Origin: Acidothermaceae bacterium
GTDB taxonomy: Bacteria > Actinomycetota > Actinomycetes > Acidothermales > Acidothermaceae
NCBI GenBank assembly: GCA_025934355.1
Contig: JAICYF010000003.1
Location: forward strand, 1-51,147
Direction: 5' to 3'
Length of the DNA stretch: 51,147 bases
The translations under genes and the position numbers were made by a program. The notes below the pieces were generated by a model, which worked only from the letters and a program-made list of their open reading frames with translations, was not told where the DNA came from and ran no database searches. Below are positions 19,031 to 27,096 of this stretch, one piece after another (the stretch's first letter is position 1; each line of letters starts with the position of its first letter).

Positions 19031-19209
19031 CAAGCACCCCCCGGGGGAAGAGAGAACGATCAACATCGTGAGGCGACAGGCGTATCAAGGATTCGTTAAC
19101 GCGCGCAATAGCGGTCGGGAAAAATACGGAAATCGACTACCTCTGGCCGCACCAGCGGTCGACGCGCCGGGCACGGTTGACCACATTGCGTGACGGGCAT
19201 CGATCAAGC

Positions 19210-20046
19210 ATGTCCTCAACGGTCCGCGCCAATCGGTCGGGTGCGAGCAGGTCACACCGGGTGTCGGACGACGAGAAGCGAACCCTCGGGTGGGCCGCGC
19301 GCGTCGGCTTAGTCGCCCGCGGCGTCTTCTATTGCATGCTGGTCTACCTGGTCGCCGAACTCGCAGCCGGCGGTGGGAAACAGGCGAACGCCAACGGCGC
19401 GTTGACGACGATCGCATCGAAACCCGGCGGGTTGGCCGCGATCGCGGTGACAGCGGCCGGCTTTCTCGCGTTCGGCGTAGCCCGCATCATCGGCGCGGTG
19501 CGCGACCAGCAACCGTCGATATGGAGTCGAGCCACCGCGTTCGTTCAGGGCGCCTTCTACGTCGCGCTGACCTGGGTTCCACTCTCCTACGCGTTGGGCG
19601 AACACGGCAGCGGCAGCGAGCAGCAGCATCAAAAGGCGGCGAGCGGTCTGCTGCGGCTGCCGGGCGGGCGGGAACTGCTGTTCGCGCTCGGCCTGATCGT
19701 GGTCGGCGTCTGCGTGCACCAGTTCTGGAGCGGGGTCGATCAGGACTACGCCGAGGGGATGGACATCAAACGCTCACCACGCTGGGTGCGCGGGCTCGTC
19801 CGAGTGTCCGGCACCGTCGGGATCCCTGCCCGCGCCGTGGTCTTCTTGCCCACGGGGGTGTTCTTCATGATCTCCGCCGTGCAAGCGAACCCGCGGCACG
19901 CGGACGGCCTCGACAAACAACTCGCCGCGCTAGCCGGTCACGATTGGGGTGTCGCGGTGCTGGCGCTGGTCAGCCTCGGACTGGCGATCTTCGCGCTGTA
20001 CTCGTTTCTCGAGGCGCGCTACCGGGCTGTTCTCCGCGCCGACTAA
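19210..20046 (+). CDS. DUF1206 family membrane protein
   Basis: WAARVGLVARGVFYCMLVYLVAELAAGG...ANGALTTIASKPGGLAAIAVTAAGFLAFGVARI; three repeated two-TM units typical of DUF1206. Confidence 0.88.
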   Translation: MSSTVRANRSGASRSHRVSDDEKRTLGWAARVGLVARGVFYCMLVYLVAELAAGGGKQANANGALTTIASKPGGLAAIAVTAAGFLAFGVARIIGAVRDQQPSIWSRATAFVQGAFYVALTWVPLSYALGEHGSGSEQQHQKAASGLLRLPGGRELLFALGLIVVGVCVHQFWSGVDQDYAEGMDIKRSPRWVRGLVRVSGTVGIPARAVVFLPTGVFFMISAVQANPRHADGLDKQLAALAGHDWGVAVLALVSLGLAIFALYSFLEARYRAVLRAD

Positions 20047-20100
20047 CGCCGACTGGAAGGGCCATCCTGCCGACTCATGGGGCCTTCCGCGACGCCGAGT

Positions 20101-20148
20101 GAAGGGTTTGAGTGGTTTGGGAGCGCTCGCACACAGCGCAAACCCTTC
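20101..20148. terminator. Inverted repeat between convergent genes; possible bidirectional terminator
   Basis: GAAGGGTTTG (20101-20110) / CAAACCCTTC (20139-20148), 10-bp perfect arms, 28-nt loop. Confidence 0.45.
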
Positions 20149-20199
20149 TGTCGGCGCAAGTCGGGGGCGGCCGGCGCCGGCTGCAGCATGCGGCGGCAG

Positions 20200-20388
20200 C
20201 TAGGCGGCGGCCGGGTGCAGCAGCACCTTGGTCCAGCCGTCGACCCGGTTGTCGAAGTTCTCGTATCCGGTCGGCGCCTCGTCGAGCGACAACTCGTGAG
20301 AGACGATCCAGCCCGGCCGCGCTTTGCCAGCGATGATGAGGTCGCGCAGGCGGATTCGGCCCTTCTTGGCGCGTGGGCTATCCGTCAG
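20200..20388 (-). pseudogene. C-terminal remnant of a zinc-dependent alcohol/formaldehyde dehydrogenase
   Basis: Minus-strand reading: WLTDSPRAKKGRIRLRDLIIAGKARPGWIVSHELSLDEAPTGYENFDNRVDGWTKVLLHPAAA*; in-frame TGA just upstream and no N-terminal domain anywhere nearby. Confidence 0.75.
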
Positions 20389-21098
20389 CCAACCGCTTCA
20401 TCCGCCCGATCCGGCGCCGACTCGGGGACCGGCTCGGGCCGCATCTCGCGGCCGCTGCGCGGCGACGGGCTCGGACGACGTGGCTCTCGCACGCCCGACC
20501 CGCCGCCACCGGCCGCCAGCCACAACCGCACGGACGATCCGGACGAGACCTTCGCGCCAGCCTCAGGGACTTGGCCGGTGACGACCTGGTCAGGCCAGCC
20601 GAGGTTCTCGTAGGGGACGCCATCGGCGTCCCATCCGACGGGCACGAGCCCGTGCTCCTCGATCAGGCCGCGCGCGCCGGCGGTGCGCAAACCGATCACC
20701 CGAGGGACGACCACCGAACCCTTGCGCCGTCGACGCTTCGCCCAATCGGTGAGCTCGGACGCCGCGCTCGCGACCGCGTGCGCCTGCGCGGGCGTTTCCA
20801 CCACGGCGCGCGGGAGGTCGTCCGAACTCTCCTCGGCCGTCTCGTCGAGCTCGCGCCACCGCTCCCACGCCGATTGCCTCGTGACGCCGAGCATGGTGGC
20901 GATCTCCGCCCACGATCGTTTCTGTCGGCGCGCCACCCGGACTGCGGAAAGCTCGGCCTCGTCGAGCAACCGACGCAGCATGCCGATGTCGCACAAAGCC
21001 TCCAACGGATCGCCTTCGCGCCCCGCGCCGCTCGCTTCATCCCACTCGGAAAGCCGGGCCCACGCCTTGCGTGGGTCATGCCGTCTACCGCCGCTCAT
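20385..21098 (-). CDS. HTH-domain protein with C-terminal PASTA domain, no predicted TM
   Basis: AVRVARRQKRSWAEIATMLGVTRQSAWERWREL (HTH) ... VVVPRVIGLRTAGARGLIEEHGLVPVGWDADGVPYENLGWPDQVVTGQVPEAGAKVSSGSSVRLWLA (PASTA). Confidence 0.82.
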   Translation of the reverse strand: MSGGRRHDPRKAWARLSEWDEASGAGREGDPLEALCDIGMLRRLLDEAELSAVRVARRQKRSWAEIATMLGVTRQSAWERWRELDETAEESSDDLPRAVVETPAQAHAVASAASELTDWAKRRRRKGSVVVPRVIGLRTAGARGLIEEHGLVPVGWDADGVPYENLGWPDQVVTGQVPEAGAKVSSGSSVRLWLAAGGGGSGVREPRRPSPSPRSGREMRPEPVPESAPDRADEAVG

Positions 21099-21100
21099 GA

Positions 21101-21175
21101 CTGTCAGGCTACCCTGACAGCCGTGCGATCGTCTCGGGCCAGCCGCGAAATTCTTCGCAACGAAATTCTTCACAA
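21101..21175. promoter_or_regulatory. Divergent regulatory region: inverted repeat plus tandem 15-bp repeat
   Basis: CTGTCAGG-CTAC-CCTGACAG (21101-21120) next to the HTH-PASTA start; CGAAATTCTTCGCAA/CGAAATTCTTCACAA tandem repeat (21146-21175) before the sigma gene. Confidence 0.6.
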
Positions 21176-21215
21176 CGGAGTGCACGCCGATCCAGGCTGC
21201 GGCGTCAGTAGTGGC

Positions 21216-21734
21216 GTGACCTTCGAGGAGTTCATCGCAAGCCGGCTGACCGACCTCCTCAGGCACGCCGCCGTCCTCACCGGCGATCGAGACCTCGCGC
21301 AAGACATCGTGCAAGAGGTGCTCGCCCGGGCGCAGGTGAAGTGGCGGCGGATCACGCACGCGGACTCCCCTGACGCGTATGTGCGCCGAATGATCATCAA
21401 CGAGTACCTGTCATGGCGGCGGAGCTGGGCCTCCCGCAACGTGCACGCGGTCGGCGAACGGCTTGCGGCCATCGCCGACGCCAGGCGGGTGGGTCGCGAC
21501 CACGCGCAGGACCTCGCCGAGTCCGATGAACTGTGGCGCCGCCTCGCCACGCTGCCACGCAAGCAACGCGCCGTTTTGGTGCTGCGCTATTACGAACAAC
21601 TGGACGACGCGGCTATCGCCGACCTCCTCGACTGCGCACCGGTCACGGTCAGAAGCAACGCGTCAAAAGCCTTGAAATCGCTGCGACTCGCCTCTGAGCA
21701 ACAGCTCCGAGTGCGAGAGAAGGAGTTGAGATGA
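21216..21734 (+). CDS. ECF RNA polymerase sigma factor, SigE/SigM-like (SigE family)
   Basis: VTFEEFIASRLTDLLRHAAVLTGDRDLAQDIVQEVLARAQVKWRRI..DSPDAYVRRMIINEYLSWRRSWASRN..LPRKQRAVLVLRYYEQLDDAAIADLLDCAPVTVRSNASKALKSLR; sigma2 and sigma4 signatures. Confidence 0.93.
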   Translation: MTFEEFIASRLTDLLRHAAVLTGDRDLAQDIVQEVLARAQVKWRRITHADSPDAYVRRMIINEYLSWRRSWASRNVHAVGERLAAIADARRVGRDHAQDLAESDELWRRLATLPRKQRAVLVLRYYEQLDDAAIADLLDCAPVTVRSNASKALKSLRLASEQQLRVREKELR

Positions 21735-22780
21735 GCGACGAAGACGAATTGCTCCACGAAGTCTTTAGGGCGCACGAGTATTTGGCGCCAGACCCGGTGG
21801 TCGTGCGCGCCGGAATTCGCAACCGGGCAAGGGCTTATGCCCGACGCCGCAAAGCCGCACAGGCGGCTGGCGGCGCGGTGCTCGGCGCCGGCTTGGTGAC
21901 CGTTGGGGTCGCCGCGCCGTACGTGGCGCGCAACACGTCGAACCACTCGACGTCGGGTGTCGCCGCCTTGGGCGCGCCGTCATCGAGCGGTGACGCGACG
22001 TCGTCGACGGTGTCGTCGCCGGCGCCGCTGCCGTCGCCGGTGTCGTCAGAGGAGGCGCAGCGGGCGCTGGACGCGTACTTCGCCGCGGGCTACGACTACA
22101 ACGACGCGATGCAGCTAGCCGTGTTGTGGAAGATGCCGAACGACGTGCCCACCGTGAAGACCGCGGCTGGTGAAAAGCTGCTCGCCGGCGACACGCTGCC
22201 GATCAAGCCCAGCTCGCCGCAGGGCTCGACAAGCGCTGCCGAGGTCGACGACACCAACGCGTTCTTCAACGCCGGCTACACCTACGACGACGCATTGAAG
22301 TTGGCGCAGTTGTGGAACTTGCCCGACGCCTACCACGCAAAAGTGAGCGGCGGACAGAAGTTGATCGCGGGCCAAACGCTGCCGATCAAGCCGGGTTCGA
22401 CGCCATCGTCCATTGAGACGACGAGCCCCGCCGGTATCGCCGACAGCGCGCGCACGGCGTACTTCAACGCCGGTTACGACTACAGCGACGCCATGCAGCT
22501 GGCGAAGCTGTGGAACATGACCGACCCCACGGCGGTGAAGACGGTCGCCGGTCAAAAGCTGCTCGCAGGTCAGCATCTGCCAATCAAACCGAGCGGCACT
22601 CCGGTCACCACGCCAAGCGCCGACGAGACCGCCGACATAGACGCGTTCTTCAACGCCGGCTACACCTACAACGACGCCGCGCAACTGGCCACGTTGTGGA
22701 AGCTCGCCGACCCTTACCACGCAAAGATCACTGCCGGCCAGAAGCTGATCGCCGGCGAAACGCTGCCGATCAAACCGTGA
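21731..22780 (+). CDS. Single-TM protein with four extracytoplasmic ~45-aa repeats; putative sigma-operon partner
   Basis: ATGA overlap with the sigma gene; cytoplasmic N-terminus ~40 aa, TM AAQAAGGAVLGAGLVTVGVAAPYVA, then repeats at residues 115-160, 177-221, 243-287, 305-349. Confidence 0.9.
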   Translation: MSDEDELLHEVFRAHEYLAPDPVVVRAGIRNRARAYARRRKAAQAAGGAVLGAGLVTVGVAAPYVARNTSNHSTSGVAALGAPSSSGDATSSTVSSPAPLPSPVSSEEAQRALDAYFAAGYDYNDAMQLAVLWKMPNDVPTVKTAAGEKLLAGDTLPIKPSSPQGSTSAAEVDDTNAFFNAGYTYDDALKLAQLWNLPDAYHAKVSGGQKLIAGQTLPIKPGSTPSSIETTSPAGIADSARTAYFNAGYDYSDAMQLAKLWNMTDPTAVKTVAGQKLLAGQHLPIKPSGTPVTTPSADETADIDAFFNAGYTYNDAAQLATLWKLADPYHAKITAGQKLIAGETLPIKP

Positions 22781-23829
22781 CTCACGCCCTGCGGCGGCGC
22801 ACCGGCTTCGAGATCGAGCTGCTTGCGCCAGAGGGTTCGAGTCGGCGCACGTTGGCCGACGAGATCGCCTTGCGCCGCAACGGAATTGTCCGGCCGGTCT
22901 GGCACCACGACAGCGAACCGTCGCTGGTGCCAGGCCTCGGCCGTTTTCTGCATCTGACCCAAGGTTTTGAGGTGCTCGACGCCGAGGGCAGGTCGGTGTG
23001 CACGCTGGTCGACGACATCACGATCGTCGCCGACCTCGATCAGCGGGCGCGACCAGCGGCTGGCTGGTATCGCGTGCTCACCGATGACGCCCGCCTCTTG
23101 CAACTCATCGCGGCGACCGCCGACCCCGCTGATCCGGTGGAAAAATCGCTCGACCCGGTCGCAACACTTTGGGGGGCGCGCGTTCAACGACACGGCGAGT
23201 ACTTCAAAGTCGACGACGCCAGCGGCGCGACGATCGCGATCGCCGCGCCGTTGGGCGGCGGCCGGGAGCGCCCGTGCGAGATCGTCACTCCCCCGCTCTC
23301 GACGCACCATTACGTCGCACTCGACGAGTTGCTGTCGGCCGCGCGCGAACTGGGCTTCACAGTGCCAACCGAAGCGGCGTTGCATCTGCACTACGACGGT
23401 GAGCTGTTCCGGCCAGCCGGAGCTTTGGCCAACCTGATAAGGCTTTTCGGTTGGTGGCGTGAACCGTTGCGCCAACTGCTGCACACCAATCCCGCCTGCG
23501 TCAGGCTTGCCCCGCTTCCGGCAGGTCTCGTCGCGGCGGTAGACGCAAGTCCGACCTACGAGCAGCTCCGTGACGTTGCCAGGTCGTCCGGGCTTTCGAA
23601 GTTCTTCGACGTCAACCTCACCCAGCTGTTCTTGGCCAACCCGGTGCGCGACACGCTGGAGGTGCGCATTCTGCCGGGTGCGATCGACGCTGACGACATC
23701 GTACGGCAGGCGCAACTCGTTGAGGCGCTGCTGCTGCGATGTCAGGACCCGACGCCGATCTCACGTCCCCCGGCGAGCGTCGGAGACGCGGCTCACATGC
23801 TCCTCGCGGCTCTCAAGCCCCCATGGTGA
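22777..23829 (+). CDS. Amidoligase-family enzyme (glutamine-synthetase-like fold, Amidoligase_2)
   Basis: GTGA overlap with the repeat-protein gene; motifs RTGFEIELLAPEGSSRRTLADEIA (ExE), FKVDDASG, CEIVTPPLSTHHYVALDELLSAARELGF, ALHLHYDG, LEVRILPG. Confidence 0.82.
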   Translation: MTHALRRRTGFEIELLAPEGSSRRTLADEIALRRNGIVRPVWHHDSEPSLVPGLGRFLHLTQGFEVLDAEGRSVCTLVDDITIVADLDQRARPAAGWYRVLTDDARLLQLIAATADPADPVEKSLDPVATLWGARVQRHGEYFKVDDASGATIAIAAPLGGGRERPCEIVTPPLSTHHYVALDELLSAARELGFTVPTEAALHLHYDGELFRPAGALANLIRLFGWWREPLRQLLHTNPACVRLAPLPAGLVAAVDASPTYEQLRDVARSSGLSKFFDVNLTQLFLANPVRDTLEVRILPGAIDADDIVRQAQLVEALLLRCQDPTPISRPPASVGDAAHMLLAALKPPW

Positions 23830-23908
23830 CAACGGCACCGACCGTCAGTCAGCGCCGTCACGGCCGGTCAACGCAGATCGCGACCGGTCAACGCAGATTG
23901 CCGCCGGG

Positions 23909-24922
23909 TCAGCGCGCGGTCGCGGCTGTGACGTCGGACTGCGCCGCGGTGCGAAGCACGAGGTTGCTGCTTGGTCCGTGCCGCAACGTGGTGGCCACGG
24001 CGCCCACAGTCGGGACTGAAATTGCTAACAGCGCCAGGCTGATGACGAGCTGATGCCAACCCTTGTCGAGCATCGCCAATTGGGCCAGGAGTAGCACAAG
24101 GACACCACGGCCGGCGATCGCCATGCACGAGATGAGCGTCTCGTCTCGTCGCGGGCCTCGGTCGTCGGCGAGTGCGCGCAGCGCCACGAGAACTCCGATG
24201 ATGCCGACGAGAGAGCAGCCGAGATACCCGACTGAAGGTCGTCTCGTCGCGATCAAGATGACGGCGCCACCCGTCGTCCAGAATCCCGCGCTGATAACAC
24301 AGGTGGCGCGACGACCGTGCCGCACGAGGAACGTGCGCTTGCCAAAAAGCGCGTCACCACGAACGTCGCGAAAATCCTTCAGCAGAATGCGCCCGATGAA
24401 TCCCAAATACAGCCCAGCCAGCAACGCGGCGTCACGAGGGGTCATCGACGAACGAATTGAAAGCAGGCCGACCAAATACGGCGTCGCAACGTAACCGGCC
24501 GGCAGCACCATTGCCGCGAGAGCTCCCCGCGCGGCGAGCCGAACCGGCGGTAGGGAGTATGCCGCGCTCAGCAGCAGAGCGGCCGCCACAACGATGAGGA
24601 TCAGCCAACTGACGAACATCGCGACGCCAAGGGCGACAACCGCCGACACCGCGGCGATCGCCCGCATTTCCCGTTCATCCGCGCGACCGGTGACGAGCGG
24701 ACGGTTCGAGCCAGGCAAGTTGCAGCGGTCGATCGGAGCGTCGGCAATGTCGTTGACCGCGACGGAAAATAGCAGATACGCCATCACGACAAGGAGATCG
24801 ACAAAGAGCTTCGGGCCTCCCGGAGTGGCACCCGCCTGGGCAAAGCCAACCACCGCGTAAGCCGCCAGCAAGAACACGACCGCCGGGCGCGTCAGGATGA
24901 GGACGAGTCGGACGCGGTTCAT
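23909..24922 (-). CDS. UbiA family prenyltransferase
   Basis: MNRVRLVLILTRPAVVFLLAAYAVVGF...LFSVAVNDIADAPIDRCNLPGSNRPLVTGRADEREM...FIGRILLKDFRDVRGDALFGKRTFLVRHG. Confidence 0.9.
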   Translation of the reverse strand: MNRVRLVLILTRPAVVFLLAAYAVVGFAQAGATPGGPKLFVDLLVVMAYLLFSVAVNDIADAPIDRCNLPGSNRPLVTGRADEREMRAIAAVSAVVALGVAMFVSWLILIVVAAALLLSAAYSLPPVRLAARGALAAMVLPAGYVATPYLVGLLSIRSSMTPRDAALLAGLYLGFIGRILLKDFRDVRGDALFGKRTFLVRHGRRATCVISAGFWTTGGAVILIATRRPSVGYLGCSLVGIIGVLVALRALADDRGPRRDETLISCMAIAGRGVLVLLLAQLAMLDKGWHQLVISLALLAISVPTVGAVATTLRHGPSSNLVLRTAAQSDVTAATAR

Positions 24923-25137
24923 TTGTTGTGCGCCCATTGGTTGAGCGCGATTGCCATCATGACGAAGAACGCGAGGGCGGCAAGGCCCGCGACGCCCAGT
25001 GCGATCGCCACGGCCAGCCCGAAGTAGTGCCACCACGAACGGGGCCGCCGACCGGCGATCGGCGCTCGAGAAAACGACTGGCCGACGTAGCCCGGGTCGC
25101 CCGGCGCAGCGTACGGGTTCGGCACGTCGGCATCCAC
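24919..25137 (-). CDS. Small single-TM membrane protein
   Basis: 72 aa MDADVPNPYAAPGDPGYVGQSFSRAPIAGRRPRSWWHYFGLAVAIALGVAGLAALAFFVMMAIALNQWAHNK; ATGA overlap with the UbiA start. Confidence 0.75.
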   Translation of the reverse strand: MDADVPNPYAAPGDPGYVGQSFSRAPIAGRRPRSWWHYFGLAVAIALGVAGLAALAFFVMMAIALNQWAHNK

Positions 25138-25197
25138 CCGAAACCCCTTCCGCCTGTTCCGGCAATTCCTTCGAACATCGGATGACGAAGCGGTGGT

Positions 25198-26988
25198 CTA
25201 AAGGCCGAACGCGGCCACGAAGGACGGCGCGGTGCTAGCTGCCCCGAGGTGGCCGAGACCGAGCAGGTCCTCGGTGCCGCGCAGTAACCCGTAGTGGTCG
25301 AGCCGAGCGTTCGCAACCGTGGCGGGCTTGACGCTCGGCGCGATCACGATGGTCGGGATTAGGTTGCTGGAGCCGGTTCCCTCGTCCCAGGTCAAGACGA
25401 TGAGCGTGTCGCCCGATCGGTAGTTCGGCCCGGCGGTGATGGCGCCGATCCACGTCGAGAGCCACTTGTCACCGGTCGCGACGGAGCAATTGTGCGTGTC
25501 GTCGCACATGTTCGGTGTGATGAAGGAGAACGACGGGAGCGCACCGGCCGCGATGTCGTGCGTCAAGTTGCCCTCGAGTGGGATGTCGCTCGTCGCACAC
25601 GTCATCCGGATGCTTGTGTAATACGCGGCCGGGTTGTGTTTCACGGCGTAGGGGTCCTTGGATGTGAGGGCGCAATTCGCCGGCATCGATTCGTCGTACG
25701 AGCGCCAGCTCAGACCCGCTGCGGTGAGTTGGCTGAACAACGAAGGCGCGGCAATTGGATGCGCAGCCGGCTCATTGTCGTCGGTCACCCCGAACGTCGA
25801 TCCCCCTGTCGCCGCAAGGTAATTCGGCAACGAGGGATGCGTGATCGCGAAGTAGTTCGACGCCAGGCCGCATTGTTTCGCAAGCGAGTTCTCGTACGGC
25901 GCGCTCGAACTGCCGATGACCGAGCGGTAGGGCTTGTTCTCCATCCAAATCCACACCACATGCACGTAATGCGTGCCCGCGGGCGCGAACCCGCACAGTT
26001 GGTTGGCGGGCGCCACTGGACAGGTCGTGAGCGACGCGACTCCCGCGCCTAACGCGGCGGGTCCGCCAAGCAAGGTGATATGTGTCAATGACGGCACTTG
26101 CTTTGCCGTCGGCTGCGGCAGACACGTCGGGGCGGCGAGCAGCAACGGCTCACCGTGTGTTCCCGCCACCGGGCCACCGGCTAGCGCATCGGCGAAGCCT
26201 GCGCCCGACGCGACGAGAGCGCCTGTGGCGCCAGGGAATTCGGTTGTCGCGACAGCTACCGCCGTGGCGTATCGGTCGGCGCCTCCGATGCGGCTGACCT
26301 TCGCGCTGTAGGCGGCAAGTTGGCTCGCGACGCCGGCGCTCACGACACTTGTGCCACCGACGATGGTGATGGACGACGGGTGCAGGGTGGCCAGCGCAGC
26401 CGCGGTCGCGGCGGGAACCGCGTTCGGCTCGGTGAGCAGAATCGCCGCGTGTTGCGCAGCCGCTGCGGCCGTGGCCGACAGCGCGTCGGGGAAGTTGAGG
26501 CCGGTGGCAAGGTAAACCGGGCTGCCATTGGGAAACTGCGTGGCAAGCGCCGCCGCGGTGGCGTAACGGTCTGCTCCGCTCACCCGCGTGACGCTTCCGG
26601 CTGTGTAGCCCTGCAAGGCATCCTGCACCGCGGAACTCACCGCCCTTGTGCCGCCGAGCACAACGATCCGCCCGGGGTTGAGCCGGCGCAGTTCCGTGGC
26701 GATGGACGACGGGATGGAGTCGGGCGTGACAAGCAGGAGCGGACCATCGTCTTTCGCGGCGGCCGCGCCACCCGCGAGCGCGTCGGGGAAGTTGGCGCCA
26801 GTGGCGACGTAGGCCACTGGCACGCCCGGGCTGTAGTTCGCATCGACGATGGCCGCGCTGGTGGCGAACCGGTCTGCGCCTTGGTAGCGGGCGACCGTCG
26901 GAGCGGCCGCAGCGGTCCCGCTTGGGAGCCCCACGCAGACCGTCGCGGCCGCCAAAGCGGCGCAAAGCGGGGCGAGTCGTCCCCTCAT
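25198..26988 (-). CDS. Secreted protein: three CWB2 repeats fused to an alkaline-phosphatase/phospholipase-C-like phosphoesterase
   Basis: Signal peptide MRGRLAPLCAALAAATVCVGLPSGTAAAA; CWB2 units RYQGADRFATSAAIV, RVSGADRYATAAALA, RIGGADRYATAVAVA; phosphoesterase VHVVWIWMENKPYRSVIGSSSAPYENSLAKQCGLASNYFAITHPSLPNYLAATGG...LIVLTWDEGTGSSNLIPTIVIAPSV. Confidence 0.92.
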   Translation of the reverse strand: MRGRLAPLCAALAAATVCVGLPSGTAAAAPTVARYQGADRFATSAAIVDANYSPGVPVAYVATGANFPDALAGGAAAAKDDGPLLLVTPDSIPSSIATELRRLNPGRIVVLGGTRAVSSAVQDALQGYTAGSVTRVSGADRYATAAALATQFPNGSPVYLATGLNFPDALSATAAAAAQHAAILLTEPNAVPAATAAALATLHPSSITIVGGTSVVSAGVASQLAAYSAKVSRIGGADRYATAVAVATTEFPGATGALVASGAGFADALAGGPVAGTHGEPLLLAAPTCLPQPTAKQVPSLTHITLLGGPAALGAGVASLTTCPVAPANQLCGFAPAGTHYVHVVWIWMENKPYRSVIGSSSAPYENSLAKQCGLASNYFAITHPSLPNYLAATGGSTFGVTDDNEPAAHPIAAPSLFSQLTAAGLSWRSYDESMPANCALTSKDPYAVKHNPAAYYTSIRMTCATSDIPLEGNLTHDIAAGALPSFSFITPNMCDDTHNCSVATGDKWLSTWIGAITAGPNYRSGDTLIVLTWDEGTGSSNLIPTIVIAPSVKPATVANARLDHYGLLRGTEDLLGLGHLGAASTAPSFVAAFGL

Positions 26989-27096
26989 CCAGCCCACCTT
27001 CGCACATAGGCGGACGCGACCGTCGGCCGACGGCCGACGGACAACTTCGGGGTCCCCGCAGCCGCCGCGACCGCAGCCGCCGCACCAGCGGGCCCT

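Noticed and set aside
17993-19099. 368-aa ORF on + strand
   Set aside because: Antisense to the ScyD/CWB2 gene; composition artefact.
22714-23715. 333-aa ORF on - strand
   Set aside because: Antisense to the amidoligase gene, whose catalytic motifs are on the + strand.
23739-24053. 104-aa ORF after the amidoligase gene as a fourth operon member
   Set aside because: Overlaps the 3' end of the convergent UbiA gene and has no coding-like composition.
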